A stretch of DNA of 64,000 bases, from positions 6,820,001 through 6,884,000 of the forward strand of contig NZ_JBBODF010000001.1 of NCBI RefSeq assembly GCF_038002825.1, written 5' to 3'. Origin of the DNA: Paenibacillus sp. FSL H8-0048. GTDB taxonomy: Bacteria > Bacillota > Bacilli > Paenibacillales > Paenibacillaceae. Of this stretch, positions 9,726-18,115 are shown piece after piece. Below the pieces are notes generated by a model, which saw only the letters and a program-made list of their open reading frames with translations, was not told where the DNA came from and made no database searches. A program made the translations under genes and the position numbers. The first letter of the stretch is position 1; each line of letters starts with the position of its first letter.

Positions 9726-10919
9726 CTATGTCTCTTCCGGTGTGGGCAAAGAGGGATAGCGTGTTTCGAATAGCTCTTTTAGCTTCTTTTTAACGGCATC
9801 CATGCCAAAGCCTTGGGCGACCCGCCCTGCATGACGTTCATTGTATTCCAGCATCTCCAGGTACACGATTTTCTCTGCCGCATCCATGTTCGTCAGACTG
9901 TTCATCGGTTTCAGACGCTTGCGGATTTCCTTGTTCATCCGTTCGATGGGGTTCGACGTGTAGATCGCTTTACGGATCGATTCCGGATACTTGTAGAACG
10001 TCAGGAGTGTGGATAACTGTTCCTCCCAGGACCTCATTTCCTTCGGATATAGCTTGTTCCACTTCGCTTTGACCGTATCAAAGTTAGCCCGGGCTACCAC
10101 TTCATCCGGTGCGGTATATACGGTTTTCAACGCTTCAAGGACATCAGTTTTGTGCTCCATCCGGATTTTAGGGAACGTGGCCCGCACTTTGTGCACTACG
10201 CAATGCTGTACATCTGCCTGAGGATAGGTCTCTTTAAACGCCGCATCCAGCCCCGGTAGTCCGTCAAACACACCCAGCAGGACTTCCTGCGCTCCGCGGT
10301 CGTACAGGTCTTTGAGTACCTCCCGCCAGCCATTCGAACTCTCTTGGCCGCCCACGTAAAACCCGAGAATTTGACGCTGTCCCTCCTCGTCAATCCCCAT
10401 CGCAAAGTAGACCACTTCGCCACGGACCGTGCCCCGTTTCAGCTTCACGTACAGCCCATCCAAGTAGATCACGGAGTACCGTTTGCTCAGGGGCCGTTTC
10501 TGCCACTGGTGGATATCGTCCAGCACCGTAGCCGTAATATTGCTGACCGTGGTGGGGGAGTAGTGGCTGCCAAACATACTTTCAATGAACCGGGCCACAT
10601 CCCGCGTGCCCATGCCCGATTTATACATTTGGATGACAGCCTCTTCTAACCATCCGTCCCGCCGCTGATACGGCTCAAACATCTGCGTTTGGAAAAGGCT
10701 TTGGCGGTCCCAGGGCACCTGAAGATCCTCGATATGGCCGTATTTCGTGTGTAAGTCTCGCGTATAATAGCCGTTACGACTATTACTGGCACCCGCTTCT
10801 TCACTGTCCATAAACCCCTGGATTTCGGCGCGCAACAGGCGTTCCATGTTGTCTTTCACAAAATCTTTAACAAGTTTTTCAAATAGATTATTCAGAGAAC
10901 TTTCGGGTAAAATATTCAT
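9726..10919 (-). CDS. IS256-family (mutator-type) transposase
   Basis: 397 residues from ATG at 10919, which has AAGGAGG 10 bp upstream; a longer frame to 11006 adds 29 residues without homology and is not used. The RNase H-like DDE core is complete: Asp154 in IYLDGLYVKLKRG, Asp219 in VFDGLPGLDAAF and Glu326 in NPIERMNKEIRKR, with the HCVVHK motif between the second Asp and the Glu typical of the family. Length is normal and there is no frameshift, so the element may be active. It lies antisense to the GH43 operon and is separated from it by part of the array. Confidence 0.92.
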   Translation of the reverse strand: MNILPESSLNNLFEKLVKDFVKDNMERLLRAEIQGFMDSEEAGASNSRNGYYTRDLHTKYGHIEDLQVPWDRQSLFQTQMFEPYQRRDGWLEEAVIQMYKSGMGTRDVARFIESMFGSHYSPTTVSNITATVLDDIHQWQKRPLSKRYSVIYLDGLYVKLKRGTVRGEVVYFAMGIDEEGQRQILGFYVGGQESSNGWREVLKDLYDRGAQEVLLGVFDGLPGLDAAFKETYPQADVQHCVVHKVRATFPKIRMEHKTDVLEALKTVYTAPDEVVARANFDTVKAKWNKLYPKEMRSWEEQLSTLLTFYKYPESIRKAIYTSNPIERMNKEIRKRLKPMNSLTNMDAAEKIVYLEMLEYNERHAGRVAQGFGMDAVKKKLKELFETRYPSLPTPEET

Positions 10920-11567
10920 TGGTAGGGTTCCTCCTTGGTGGTTTCGCAATCCCGAGGATACCCTACTTTTTTGGTGTCTGACTAGACTCCAAATCTTGGT
11001 ACACAACTTACTTTACGCCATCCACGTGCAGAGTATGTCGGCCAAATGTAGTCGAAAAACCGATTACAATGTGGAGGTACGGGTGCGTGAGCCGAATATA
11101 GTCGGAAAACCGATTACATTTTGCACGTGAAGAGTATGTCGGGTGAATATGGTCGAAAAACCGATTACAATGTGCAGGCACGGGGTGTGTGAGCCGAATG
11201 TAATCGGAAAACCGATTACAATGTGCAGGCTTGGGGTGGGTGGGCCGAATGTAATCGAAAAACCGATTACAATGTGGAGGTACGGGTGTGTGGGCCAAAT
11301 ATGGTCGAAAAACCGATTACAATGTGGAGGTACGGGTGCGTGAGCCGAATGTAGTCGGAAAACCGATTACATTTTGCACGTGAAGAGTATGTCGGGTGAA
11401 TATGGTCGAAAAACCGATCACAATGTGCTGGAGCAGGGTGTGTGAGCCAAATATGGTCGAAAAACCGATTACAATGTGCAGGCACGGGGTGTGTGAGCCG
11501 AATGCGGTGCGACCCCCTTATCCCGGAGTCCTCCGTATCAAATCGGTACTTGTCGTAGCTATGCTCT

Positions 11568-12500
11568 TTATTTCGCTTTTTCTCTCGGCCAGAAGAAGCG
11601 GGAGCGGTCTTCTAGAGTCAGGACCCACTCCGCAAAGGTAGCTGGCGGCATGTTCCGAAGGCTCGTATGCATTCTGCGATTGTTGTAAAAGTCCATGTAC
11701 CGGTCCACGGCTTCATAGGCCTCTTCGAAGGTGTCGAAGGCCTCTTTTCGGAACAAATCCCGGTCGATATTGCTGTGGAACGATTCAATAAAAGCATTTA
11801 AATCTGGCGTTCGAGGCGGAATGCGTTCATGGGTCATTTCCCAGCTTTCACACATGTCGCCAAACAGGTGGCTGACGAACTGTGGGCCGTTGTCGGTGCG
11901 GATCACCGGGCGTGCGCTGCCAGGGGCGCAGTGTTGCTCCATGGCGCGTCCCAGCGTTTGGCAGGCGTGCTTGGCCTCACATGACGCTCCGCGGTGGTAG
12001 CCGACGATGACACGGGTAAACACATCGATAATACTCAGGACAAAGAAATGCCGGTCCCGGCCCGCCACGTACCCATACTTAATGTCCATCTGCCAGAGCT
12101 GGCCTGCTCCGGTAATGACCCGGTTCTCCGGCAGCTTCCGGGGATGCTTAAAGCGTTTGTGGCGCTGCGGCTGCAGGATATCCAGCGCCTGGCACAGCCG
12201 GTAGCTTTTCTTGTGATTGAGCCTCAGCCCGCGCTGGTTCCACAAGCACTTGGCCAGCAGTTTGTATCCGTACACATGCTCTTCTCCAGCGATTAATTCC
12301 AGCAGCCATTCCTGGATTTCCTCGTCGCTAATCTTCTCTCCAGACTCGGTCAGGGAGTAGCCGGGTACGGGTCTTCCGCGTCCCTGAGGTACGGCCTGTG
12401 CCTCCTGCTTCTTGCGTTTCTTACGGTCGTAATACGTAGACTCTGCGAGCCCCACGAGACGGAGTACCAACGCTGCGGTATTCCCCTGCTTAATGAACAT
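11568..12500 (-). CDS. IS3-family transposase OrfB (integrase core)
   Basis: 310 residues from the internal ATG at 12500. N-terminal HTH_21-like region (EHVYGYKLLAKCLWNQRGLRLNHKK) and an rve integrase domain with a classical DD(35)E triad: Asp139 (WQMDIKYG), Asp203 (IRTDNGPQF) and Glu239 (NAFIESFHSN). The frame stays open upstream into orfA, reading KANPCLSEKIEVAD before Met1, so the active enzyme is expected as an OrfAB fusion made by -1 frameshifting. Confidence 0.92.
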   Translation of the reverse strand: MFIKQGNTAALVLRLVGLAESTYYDRKKRKKQEAQAVPQGRGRPVPGYSLTESGEKISDEEIQEWLLELIAGEEHVYGYKLLAKCLWNQRGLRLNHKKSYRLCQALDILQPQRHKRFKHPRKLPENRVITGAGQLWQMDIKYGYVAGRDRHFFVLSIIDVFTRVIVGYHRGASCEAKHACQTLGRAMEQHCAPGSARPVIRTDNGPQFVSHLFGDMCESWEMTHERIPPRTPDLNAFIESFHSNIDRDLFRKEAFDTFEEAYEAVDRYMDFYNNRRMHTSLRNMPPATFAEWVLTLEDRSRFFWPREKAK

Positions 12501-12505
12501 GTCGG

Positions 12506-12829
12506 CTACCTCGATTTTTTCGGATAAGCAGGGGTTGGCTTTTTTAGCAGTTCACGCAGAATTTCGATCTCTAGCTCCTTTTCGCCGAGGATCCTGACCG
12601 CCTTCTCGTATTTCTGCTCCACGTCCAGGAGGCGCTTCAATTCCTCCACCTGCTCCTGGGGATACGGATGCTCTTGTTCCCCATGGGCTTCGCGGTAATC
12701 TCTCACCCACTGATTCACCGTCGATGGGGTCACCCCATACTTTCGGGCAACCACCGCTGCCTTAATGCCAGACAACACCTCTTGCGCGGCTTTCTCTCTT
12801 GTTCCTGTTAAGTGTCCCATACCGTTCAT
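12506..12829 (-). CDS. IS3-family OrfA, helix-turn-helix DNA-binding protein
   Basis: 107 residues. The N-terminus is a homeodomain-like HTH (AAVVARKYGVTPSTVNQWVRDYREAHG) that in IS3 elements binds the terminal repeats. Residues ~65-95 form a leucine-rich coiled coil (LLDVEQKYEKAVRILGEKEL) for multimerisation. The stop lies 6 bp upstream of the orfB ATG and in another frame. An A6G slippery site is embedded near its end. Confidence 0.9.
   Translation of the reverse strand: MNGMGHLTGTREKAAQEVLSGIKAAVVARKYGVTPSTVNQWVRDYREAHGEQEHPYPQEQVEELKRLLDVEQKYEKAVRILGEKELEIEILRELLKKPTPAYPKKSR
12539..12545 (-). other. Programmed -1 frameshift heptamer A AAA AAG
   Basis: On the minus strand the orfA codons are CTA AAA AAG CCA; a -1 slip gives AAA AAA GCC and leads without a stop into the orfB frame. 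This is the standard IS3-family slippery heptamer. Confidence 0.85.
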
Positions 12830-13127
12830 CCTCCTCCTGTTTCTAGTCTACATTTTTGTGGGGGAGGACTCCAACTTCTTTAGGGGGCTGTGGAGAATGT
12901 AATCGGAAAACCGATTACATTTTGCACGTGCAGAGTATGTCGGCCAAATGTAGTCGGAAAACCGATTACAATGTGCAGGCGCAGGGTGTGTGGGACAAAT
13001 GTAGTCGGAAAATCGATTAGGAATGTACAGGCGTGGGGTGAGTGGAGTGGATGTAGTCGAAAAACCGAACATAGCCAGTAACTAGTCAGTAAGGCAGCCG
13101 TTCTGGCCCCCTGCACTATACTTTTCC

Positions 13128-13156
13128 TTTAATTTGACCAGCAAATCTTTAATTTG
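13128..13156 (+). promoter_or_regulatory. Direct repeat TTTAATTTG x2 upstream of the GH85 gene
   Basis: CTTTAATTTGACC and CTTTAATTTGGCT recur with a 20-bp step about 200 bp before the start codon. AraC-type regulators such as the YesN homologue encoded at 18108 often bind direct repeats about two turns apart, so this is a candidate operator (inference). Confidence 0.35.
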
Positions 13157-13295
13157 GCTTCTATTAGAGCAGGGAAGAGCTGCTATATAGTAGGGTTGGA
13201 TGAACAATAAATAGGAGGAAACTGGGATTTATTGTGAATTGGTTAGTGGCGAGTAGTTAGTGTGATCATTTCGTTGATCAAGTAGCCAGTTATTA

Positions 13296-13309
13296 TGAAT
13301 GCGTTCTCA
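13296..13309 (+). promoter_or_regulatory. Probable cre box upstream of GH85
   Basis: TGAATGCGTTCTCA keeps the central CG and outer TG/CA of the CcpA site but has two mismatches to TGWAARCGYTWNCW. It lies 28 bp before the start codon. Confidence 0.45.
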
Positions 13310-13337
13310 TCAATCTGAAGAATGAGGAGAGTGAACA

Positions 13338-16145
13338 ATGGTAGCTACATCCCGGACACACAGAATTCGTAAGCTGACTTCAGCGGTATTAGGTGCAGCG
13401 CTGCTGGTGACCCTGCTGCCGCAGACAGCCATGGCCGGAGACACCTGGCCGTTCAAAGGGGAAAGCGCACACGGTGCGAATCAGCCCAGCGTACACGGCT
13501 ATACCAGCCAGCACATAGCGGACTGGAGTCCGCAGAGAGATCAGGACGCGGCGCTGCTGCGCTCCAGGGTACCCTTGCAGCAGCGGATTGCACCTTTCCA
13601 GCAGACCCAGGCCAATCCGGCGCTGAATCCGGCGGTGCAGATGATGAATGTTGCGGGCGATTATGGCAATGCTTTTATCGAGAATGCCCCGTACACCAAC
13701 AAGTTCGCCCAGTACCACTTCAACTTCTGGCAGTACATTGACTATTATTCCTACTGGCATGGAACAGCAACAGCGTATACACCGCCGGAATATTACGACG
13801 ATCTGGCCCAGTCCGACTGGCAGCAGAAATGGTTCGAGTTCGGTATGCTGAACATTCCGAATCCGGCGTATACCGATGCCGCGCATAAGAATGGGGTTAT
13901 GTCACTGGCCGGGGTGTTCTTCTCGAACAATGACCGCGGGCAGCAGACTTATAAACAGATGATTGTGAAGGATGCAGCCGGCAAGTTCCCGGTGGCTGAG
14001 AAAATGATTGAAATGGCCGAATACTTCGGGTATGACGGGTATTTCCTGAATCAGGAGGAGCAGAATCCGAATGTGGCGACGGCGGATCTTCCTGATTATA
14101 TTGCTTTTATGAAAGCGCTCCAGGATGGCGGGCTGTATGTGCAGTGGTATGATTCGCTGAATACCGCAACAGGAGCCAATGTCTTCGCCAGAACCTTCAA
14201 TAACAACAATATCTCCATGCTCTATGATAAAACGGCCCATAAGCCGGTCTCGAATTCATTCTTCTTCGATTATGGGATGGGCAGCTCGCAGATTACCTCA
14301 GCTGCGAATTACTTGAATACCTTCAATGCAGCTCAGGGGACGAGCTACAATCTCTTTGAGACCGGCTTCGCAGGGCTGGAAGCCGGGCGCGACCGCTTCA
14401 AGAGCGTGCAGGGCTCAGCGCTGAGCAGCAAGCTGTCCGGGGGAATTCCACGGACCAGCCTGGCGACACTGGGCGCGGACTTTGTCCATGCCGGTCTGGA
14501 TGAGGACATGAATAAGTCCTGGCCTGTCTCTAACCGCACGGATAACAACTACCAATGGATGACTAATCTGCGTGAGCAGCTATGGTGGTCAGGACCGCAG
14601 GTGAATCCGAAGAATACAGCCGTGTCTTCCAATAATACGGTAGCCGATGTGTATGCCGATAACCGCTATTGGCCGGGGATCGCTTCGGTTATTGCCGAGC
14701 GCTCGGTGGTGAAGGATTCTAACTTCTATACAAGCTTCAATACCGGCCACGGCCTCTCCTATTACAAGGATGGAGCGGTATCCAGCGCAGCGGAGTGGTC
14801 GAACATGAGCCTGCAGGATGTTCCGGTCACCTGGCAATGGTGGCAGGATACTACCGGTAACCGCCTGAAGGTGGACTTCGATTATGGTCCGGGTTATGAC
14901 CAGACCGCCAATTCGCGCATGAACTACCAGCAGCTTGGCGGTTATAGCGGCGGCAGCTCGCTGGCAGTGAGCGGGAATCTGAACAGCGAGAACTTCCTGC
15001 GTCTCTACAAGAGCGATCTTGCCATGAAGGCGGGCTCCAAGCTGTCCATCGTCTACAATAAGCCGTCTGCCGATGATGGCTCTGTCTTGAGTGCAGGTCT
15101 CATCTTCCGCGACAACCCGAATCAAGTTGTGAAGATTCCTGTTGCGAATAGCGGAAAGCATACCACGGGCTGGACCACAGCCGAGCTTAATCTTGGCGCT
15201 TATGACGGACGGGAGATCGCGGCCTTCGGCCTGGTCTTCACCCCTGGAGCCACTACAGCAGCCAATTACCAGATGAACATTGGCCAGCTGCGGATTCATG
15301 ACGGCTCAGCGGTAAGACCATCGGCTCCTGCCGGTCTCTCTATTGCACAGGCGCTGCCGGGCACGGATGAGATGATCGTGAAGTGGAGCATGGACACCGA
15401 TTATTCCAAGGTGAAGCAATACAATATCTACGTGAATGATATCTATGCGGGCGGGAAGTATGATGAGACCTTCTATATCAAGAAGCTTCCGGCCAAATCC
15501 GGCGTGCTGAAGGTGGCGGCGGTCGGTGCAGACGGGCTGGAGGGCGATGCGGCGACACTGTCCTTCGACCTGAATGCTGCGGTATCCAAGGTGACTGCCG
15601 AATCCGCTGCGAATGGAGACTTCCTGGTGAAGTGGACGAATCCCGCCGGTGCTCAGGGCAGCACCAAGGTTACGGTGAAGTCGGTGAACTGGACGACCAC
15701 GCCGCAGCCGGTATCGAAGGAATTGACCGTGCCGCAGGGGGCGGCCTCAGCGCTGTTCCAGAATATGCCCGTTAACGGAGATGAGTATACGGTTACCGTT
15801 CAAGCCGGAAATACCGATAAAATAACCTATAACGGAACGTTCACCGACAAGGTGTCCGAGCCTTATGCAGAGAACTGGTCCTGGAACGGCAATACGTTGA
15901 ACCTGCCGATGCCAAGCACCCGGGACTGGCGGTATATGTACATTAAGGAAGACGGCCAGAACCGGTCGTTCCCGGTCACCTATCTGTCCGGTGCTGCGGG
16001 CATGAAGCCGATGATTATCCGCGGCCGCACGACTAAGGCTGCGCTGAGCTTCACCTCTACCGCAGCAGTAGTTACAGTGGTCATGGAGGATTACAGCGGC
16101 AACAAGTCGCAGCCTGTATACCTTAAGGGCCAACCAACGCCGTAA
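13338..16145 (+). CDS. Secreted GH85 endo-beta-N-acetylglucosaminidase (ENGase)
   Basis: 935 residues with a Sec signal peptide cut near residue 33 (QTAMA). The N-terminal half is a GH85 TIM barrel: the motif GYDGYFLNQEEQN carries Asn238 and Glu240, the N-x-E pair that positions the 2-acetamido group and gives the general acid in substrate-assisted catalysis. Such enzymes (Endo-D, Endo-M, Endo-A types) cut the chitobiose core of N-glycans, leaving one GlcNAc on the protein. Beta-sandwich and Fn3-like domains follow (from ~residue 500; 'RPSAPAGLSIAQALPGTDEMIVKW' region near 655). GAGGAGAGTGAAC precedes the ATG. There is no LPxTG or SLH anchor, so it is probably released. It heads the N-glycan locus. 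Confidence 0.88.
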   Translation: MVATSRTHRIRKLTSAVLGAALLVTLLPQTAMAGDTWPFKGESAHGANQPSVHGYTSQHIADWSPQRDQDAALLRSRVPLQQRIAPFQQTQANPALNPAVQMMNVAGDYGNAFIENAPYTNKFAQYHFNFWQYIDYYSYWHGTATAYTPPEYYDDLAQSDWQQKWFEFGMLNIPNPAYTDAAHKNGVMSLAGVFFSNNDRGQQTYKQMIVKDAAGKFPVAEKMIEMAEYFGYDGYFLNQEEQNPNVATADLPDYIAFMKALQDGGLYVQWYDSLNTATGANVFARTFNNNNISMLYDKTAHKPVSNSFFFDYGMGSSQITSAANYLNTFNAAQGTSYNLFETGFAGLEAGRDRFKSVQGSALSSKLSGGIPRTSLATLGADFVHAGLDEDMNKSWPVSNRTDNNYQWMTNLREQLWWSGPQVNPKNTAVSSNNTVADVYADNRYWPGIASVIAERSVVKDSNFYTSFNTGHGLSYYKDGAVSSAAEWSNMSLQDVPVTWQWWQDTTGNRLKVDFDYGPGYDQTANSRMNYQQLGGYSGGSSLAVSGNLNSENFLRLYKSDLAMKAGSKLSIVYNKPSADDGSVLSAGLIFRDNPNQVVKIPVANSGKHTTGWTTAELNLGAYDGREIAAFGLVFTPGATTAANYQMNIGQLRIHDGSAVRPSAPAGLSIAQALPGTDEMIVKWSMDTDYSKVKQYNIYVNDIYAGGKYDETFYIKKLPAKSGVLKVAAVGADGLEGDAATLSFDLNAAVSKVTAESAANGDFLVKWTNPAGAQGSTKVTVKSVNWTTTPQPVSKELTVPQGAASALFQNMPVNGDEYTVTVQAGNTDKITYNGTFTDKVSEPYAENWSWNGNTLNLPMPSTRDWRYMYIKEDGQNRSFPVTYLSGAAGMKPMIIRGRTTKAALSFTSTAAVVTVVMEDYSGNKSQPVYLKGQPTP

Positions 16146-16192
16146 GGCCGCGGGTAGGGAATAAGTACCGCCCATTCTGCACAACATACACA

Positions 16193-16233
16193 AAGCGCTC
16201 ACCCTCTGGCAAAATTAGCAGGGGGGAGCGCTT
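16193..16233 (+). terminator. Strong hairpin between GH85 and the sensor kinase
   Basis: AAGCGCTC (16193-16200) pairs with GAGCGCTT (16226-16233); the stem continues inward with CCCTCT/AGGGGG and outward with ACACA/TGTGT. There is no clean T-run, so it may be a partial terminator or an mRNA-stabilising hairpin. Confidence 0.55.
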
Positions 16234-16291
16234 CTTGTGTATCCCGGCTAGCCGCGCCTGCAAGTCTATCAAGTATGTTAGGAGGTGAATG

Positions 16292-18115
16292 ATGCGAAGC
16301 CTTTCGCTGTACCGCAAGTATTTTAAAGACAATATGTTCCTGCGCTTCACGCTGATCGTGTCCTGTATCTTCATAGCCACCATTATCGCCTTCTCCTTTC
16401 TGGTGCTGCTGCTAATCTCGGATTCGGCAGTACAGCGCCAGATGGATATCCAGCGCAAGAGCATGGAGAGCGTCAGCAATTATGTGGAGAACAAATATCA
16501 ATCTGTTCAGGATATGCTCCGTGATGTCTACAGGGACGCGAGTCTGGCCAGTAATACGACCTTCCTGCTGGAGAATCCGTTAAGCGATTATATCGAGCAC
16601 CGGCTGGACCGCTTTCTGCTGGGGGAACAGTCCACCTCGAACGCCATCCAGTATTTCCAGAACAAGATTGACGATGATCCCGATATCCGCGCCCTGATCC
16701 TGTACAGCGCCAACCAGCAGGTGATGTATTATTACGACAACCGCAGGCAGTTCGAGCGGATCTCGACCAATGCGGCGCATTCTTTTGTCCCCGATTCGAT
16801 GGTGCTGGGTGAGGAGAGTGTCGTCTCTGTTCCGAATATCTGGGTGCTGAAAAGCATCGGTATGCAGACAGCCCCTCTGTACTCGGTGAAGCTGCCGGTC
16901 AACAATAAGTCCTCGCTGCTCAATATCGGCCAGCTTCTGGTCTATTTCGACTCGGATGCAATCTGGCAGGCCATGAATAATTATAAGGAGGATTTCAAGG
17001 GTGACATCCTTGTGCTCTCGGCCCAGAATGAAGTGATCTTCGATTCATCTGGTAAGGGATACGGCCGGAAGCTGCCGAAGCTGCAAGGAATGAACGCCGG
17101 TGAGGAGGTCACCGTGGATGGGATGGTCGTCACCAGCCAGACGCAGAGTCAGGCGGGATATACGGTGGTCAGCCTGATCTCGAAGAAGGAGCTGGCCGAG
17201 ACCTATAGCAATGCGCGGAGCACCATTGTGTCCATCGCACTCGTCTGTATTCTGTTTGCCGTGCTGCTGCCGGCGATGTTCATTTCTAATTTTGCCAAAC
17301 GGACCCACCGCATTATCCGCTTCACCCGCAAAGTCAAGAACGGGGATCTGAATACCCGGATTGTGGACAGTAAGGAAGATGAATTAGGCCAGATTGCCAA
17401 GAGCTTCAACAGCATGCTGGATGAACTGAACCAATATATCGACCAGGTCTATAAGGCGGAAATCAAACAGAAGCATACGGAGATCGCTACGCTGGAGGCC
17501 AGGGTGAATCCCCATTTTCTGTATAATACATTAGAGGTTATCCGGATGCGGGCGATTTCGAGCGGGGCGAAGGATGTGGGGGAAATGATCTACAGCCTGT
17601 CCATGCTGTTCAAGTCGTATGTCCGTCCGAAGCTGAAATATACATTCAAGGATGAGCTGGAGGCCTGCCGCCTGTATCTGGAGCTATTCCGTATCCGGTA
17701 CAAGGACAGGTTCTCCTATACGATCGAATGCAGTTCCGAGCTGGAAGAGCTTCCTGTACTCAAAATGTCGCTGCAGCCGGTCATCGAGAACTATGTTCTG
17801 CACGGCATGCGGACAGGGCAGACTGATAATGTGATCCGTATTGTGATCACAGCGGAGCCGGTGCATATCCGGGTCACGGTTACGGATAACGGCAAGGGGA
17901 TTGCTGAGGAGCGGCTGGCCCGGCTCCGCGAGGTGCTGGAGGATCACGGCGAATTATCCGGGTCCGAGTCGTTTGGGCTGCGCAGCATTCATGAACGGCT
18001 GAGACTGATGTACGGCAAGCCTTACGGGGTAGAGCTGGATAGTGAGGAAGGCGCGGGAACAGAGGTTACGATTACTTTTCCATACCCGCTGAAGGAGGAG
18101 AACGCAGATGTATAA
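16292..18115 (+). CDS. YesM-type membrane sensor histidine kinase
   Basis: Two transmembrane helices (about residues 17-45 and 305-330) enclose an extracellular sensor region. Then come a HAMP linker (KNGDLNTRIVDSKEDELGQIAKSFN), a His_kinase domain with phospho-acceptor His408 in NPHFLYNTLE, and a HATPase domain with DNGKGIAEERL and an N-box (VIENYVLHG). ATGs at 16289 and 16292 are both possible; GGAGGTGA (16281-16288) suits the second. It overlaps the response regulator gene by 8 bp. Being between the ENGase and the transporter, it probably senses a released glycan or the loaded binding protein (inference). Confidence 0.92.
   Translation: MRSLSLYRKYFKDNMFLRFTLIVSCIFIATIIAFSFLVLLLISDSAVQRQMDIQRKSMESVSNYVENKYQSVQDMLRDVYRDASLASNTTFLLENPLSDYIEHRLDRFLLGEQSTSNAIQYFQNKIDDDPDIRALILYSANQQVMYYYDNRRQFERISTNAAHSFVPDSMVLGEESVVSVPNIWVLKSIGMQTAPLYSVKLPVNNKSSLLNIGQLLVYFDSDAIWQAMNNYKEDFKGDILVLSAQNEVIFDSSGKGYGRKLPKLQGMNAGEEVTVDGMVVTSQTQSQAGYTVVSLISKKELAETYSNARSTIVSIALVCILFAVLLPAMFISNFAKRTHRIIRFTRKVKNGDLNTRIVDSKEDELGQIAKSFNSMLDELNQYIDQVYKAEIKQKHTEIATLEARVNPHFLYNTLEVIRMRAISSGAKDVGEMIYSLSMLFKSYVRPKLKYTFKDELEACRLYLELFRIRYKDRFSYTIECSSELEELPVLKMSLQPVIENYVLHGMRTGQTDNVIRIVITAEPVHIRVTVTDNGKGIAEERLARLREVLEDHGELSGSESFGLRSIHERLRLMYGKPYGVELDSEEGAGTEVTITFPYPLKEENADV

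Larger units (their letters stand above)
9610..11022 (-). mobile_element. IS256-family insertion sequence, complete, with 8-bp target duplication
   Basis: Terminal inverted repeats of about 23 bp match at 17 positions (9610-9632 against the complement of 11000-11022; shared core GCGT...AAG...TTGTGTA). The flanks are the direct repeat CACGTGCA (9602-9609 and 11023-11030), the usual 8-bp duplication of IS256 elements. The target is a unit of the 51-bp array; the joined empty site agrees with an intact unit at 12915-12950. It carries one intact transposase gene. Confidence 0.85.
11505..12895 (-). mobile_element. IS3-family insertion sequence with 4-5 bp target duplication
   Basis: About 1.39 kb between AATG (11501-11504) and AATG (12896-12899); the identity extends to GAATG. 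Inverted ends are imperfect but share a C-rich CCCCCT stretch and GGAGTCCTCC at both termini (from 11530 inward, and its complement near 12864-12873). Joining the flanks recreates the array sequence GCCGAATGTAATCGG, so it landed in the left arm of a palindrome. It carries orfA, orfB and a programmed frameshift signal. Confidence 0.8.
9520..13070. repeat. 51-bp tandem palindromic repeat array (~15 units), interrupted by two insertion sequences
   Basis: Each unit holds the palindrome GTAATCGGAAAACCGATTAC or a variant, then a G-rich ~26-nt stretch (for example GTGCAGGCACGGGTGTGTG). Aligning the C before GAAAA gives 9530, 9581, 11053, 11103, 11154, 11205, 11256, 11306, 11356, 11407, 11458, 12904, 12955, 13006 and 13058, a 50-52 bp step. 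Removing the two IS elements with one copy of each target duplication restores the 51-bp register across both breaks. A block of about five units is duplicated (11074-11175 resembles 11326-11430), pointing to recent amplification. Because 51 is divisible by three, long meaningless ORFs are open on both strands. The between-palindrome segments are also conserved, so it is not CRISPR. Function unknown. Confidence 0.85.

Noticed and set aside
11143..11343. ORFs on both strands across the 51-bp arrays (for example 11143-11343, 36910-37215)
   Set aside because: They exist only because the period is a multiple of three and the unit lacks stops; no ribosome site and no plausible protein.
11041..11500. 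Possible CRISPR array (25-bp repeats with ~26-bp spacers)
   Set aside because: The segments between the palindromes are themselves conserved in a few types, there are no cas genes, and the unit is a plain 51-bp tandem repeat.
16193..16233. Small RNA or riboswitch between GH85 and the kinase
   Set aside because: A simple long hairpin explains the structure; no conserved riboswitch blocks were found.
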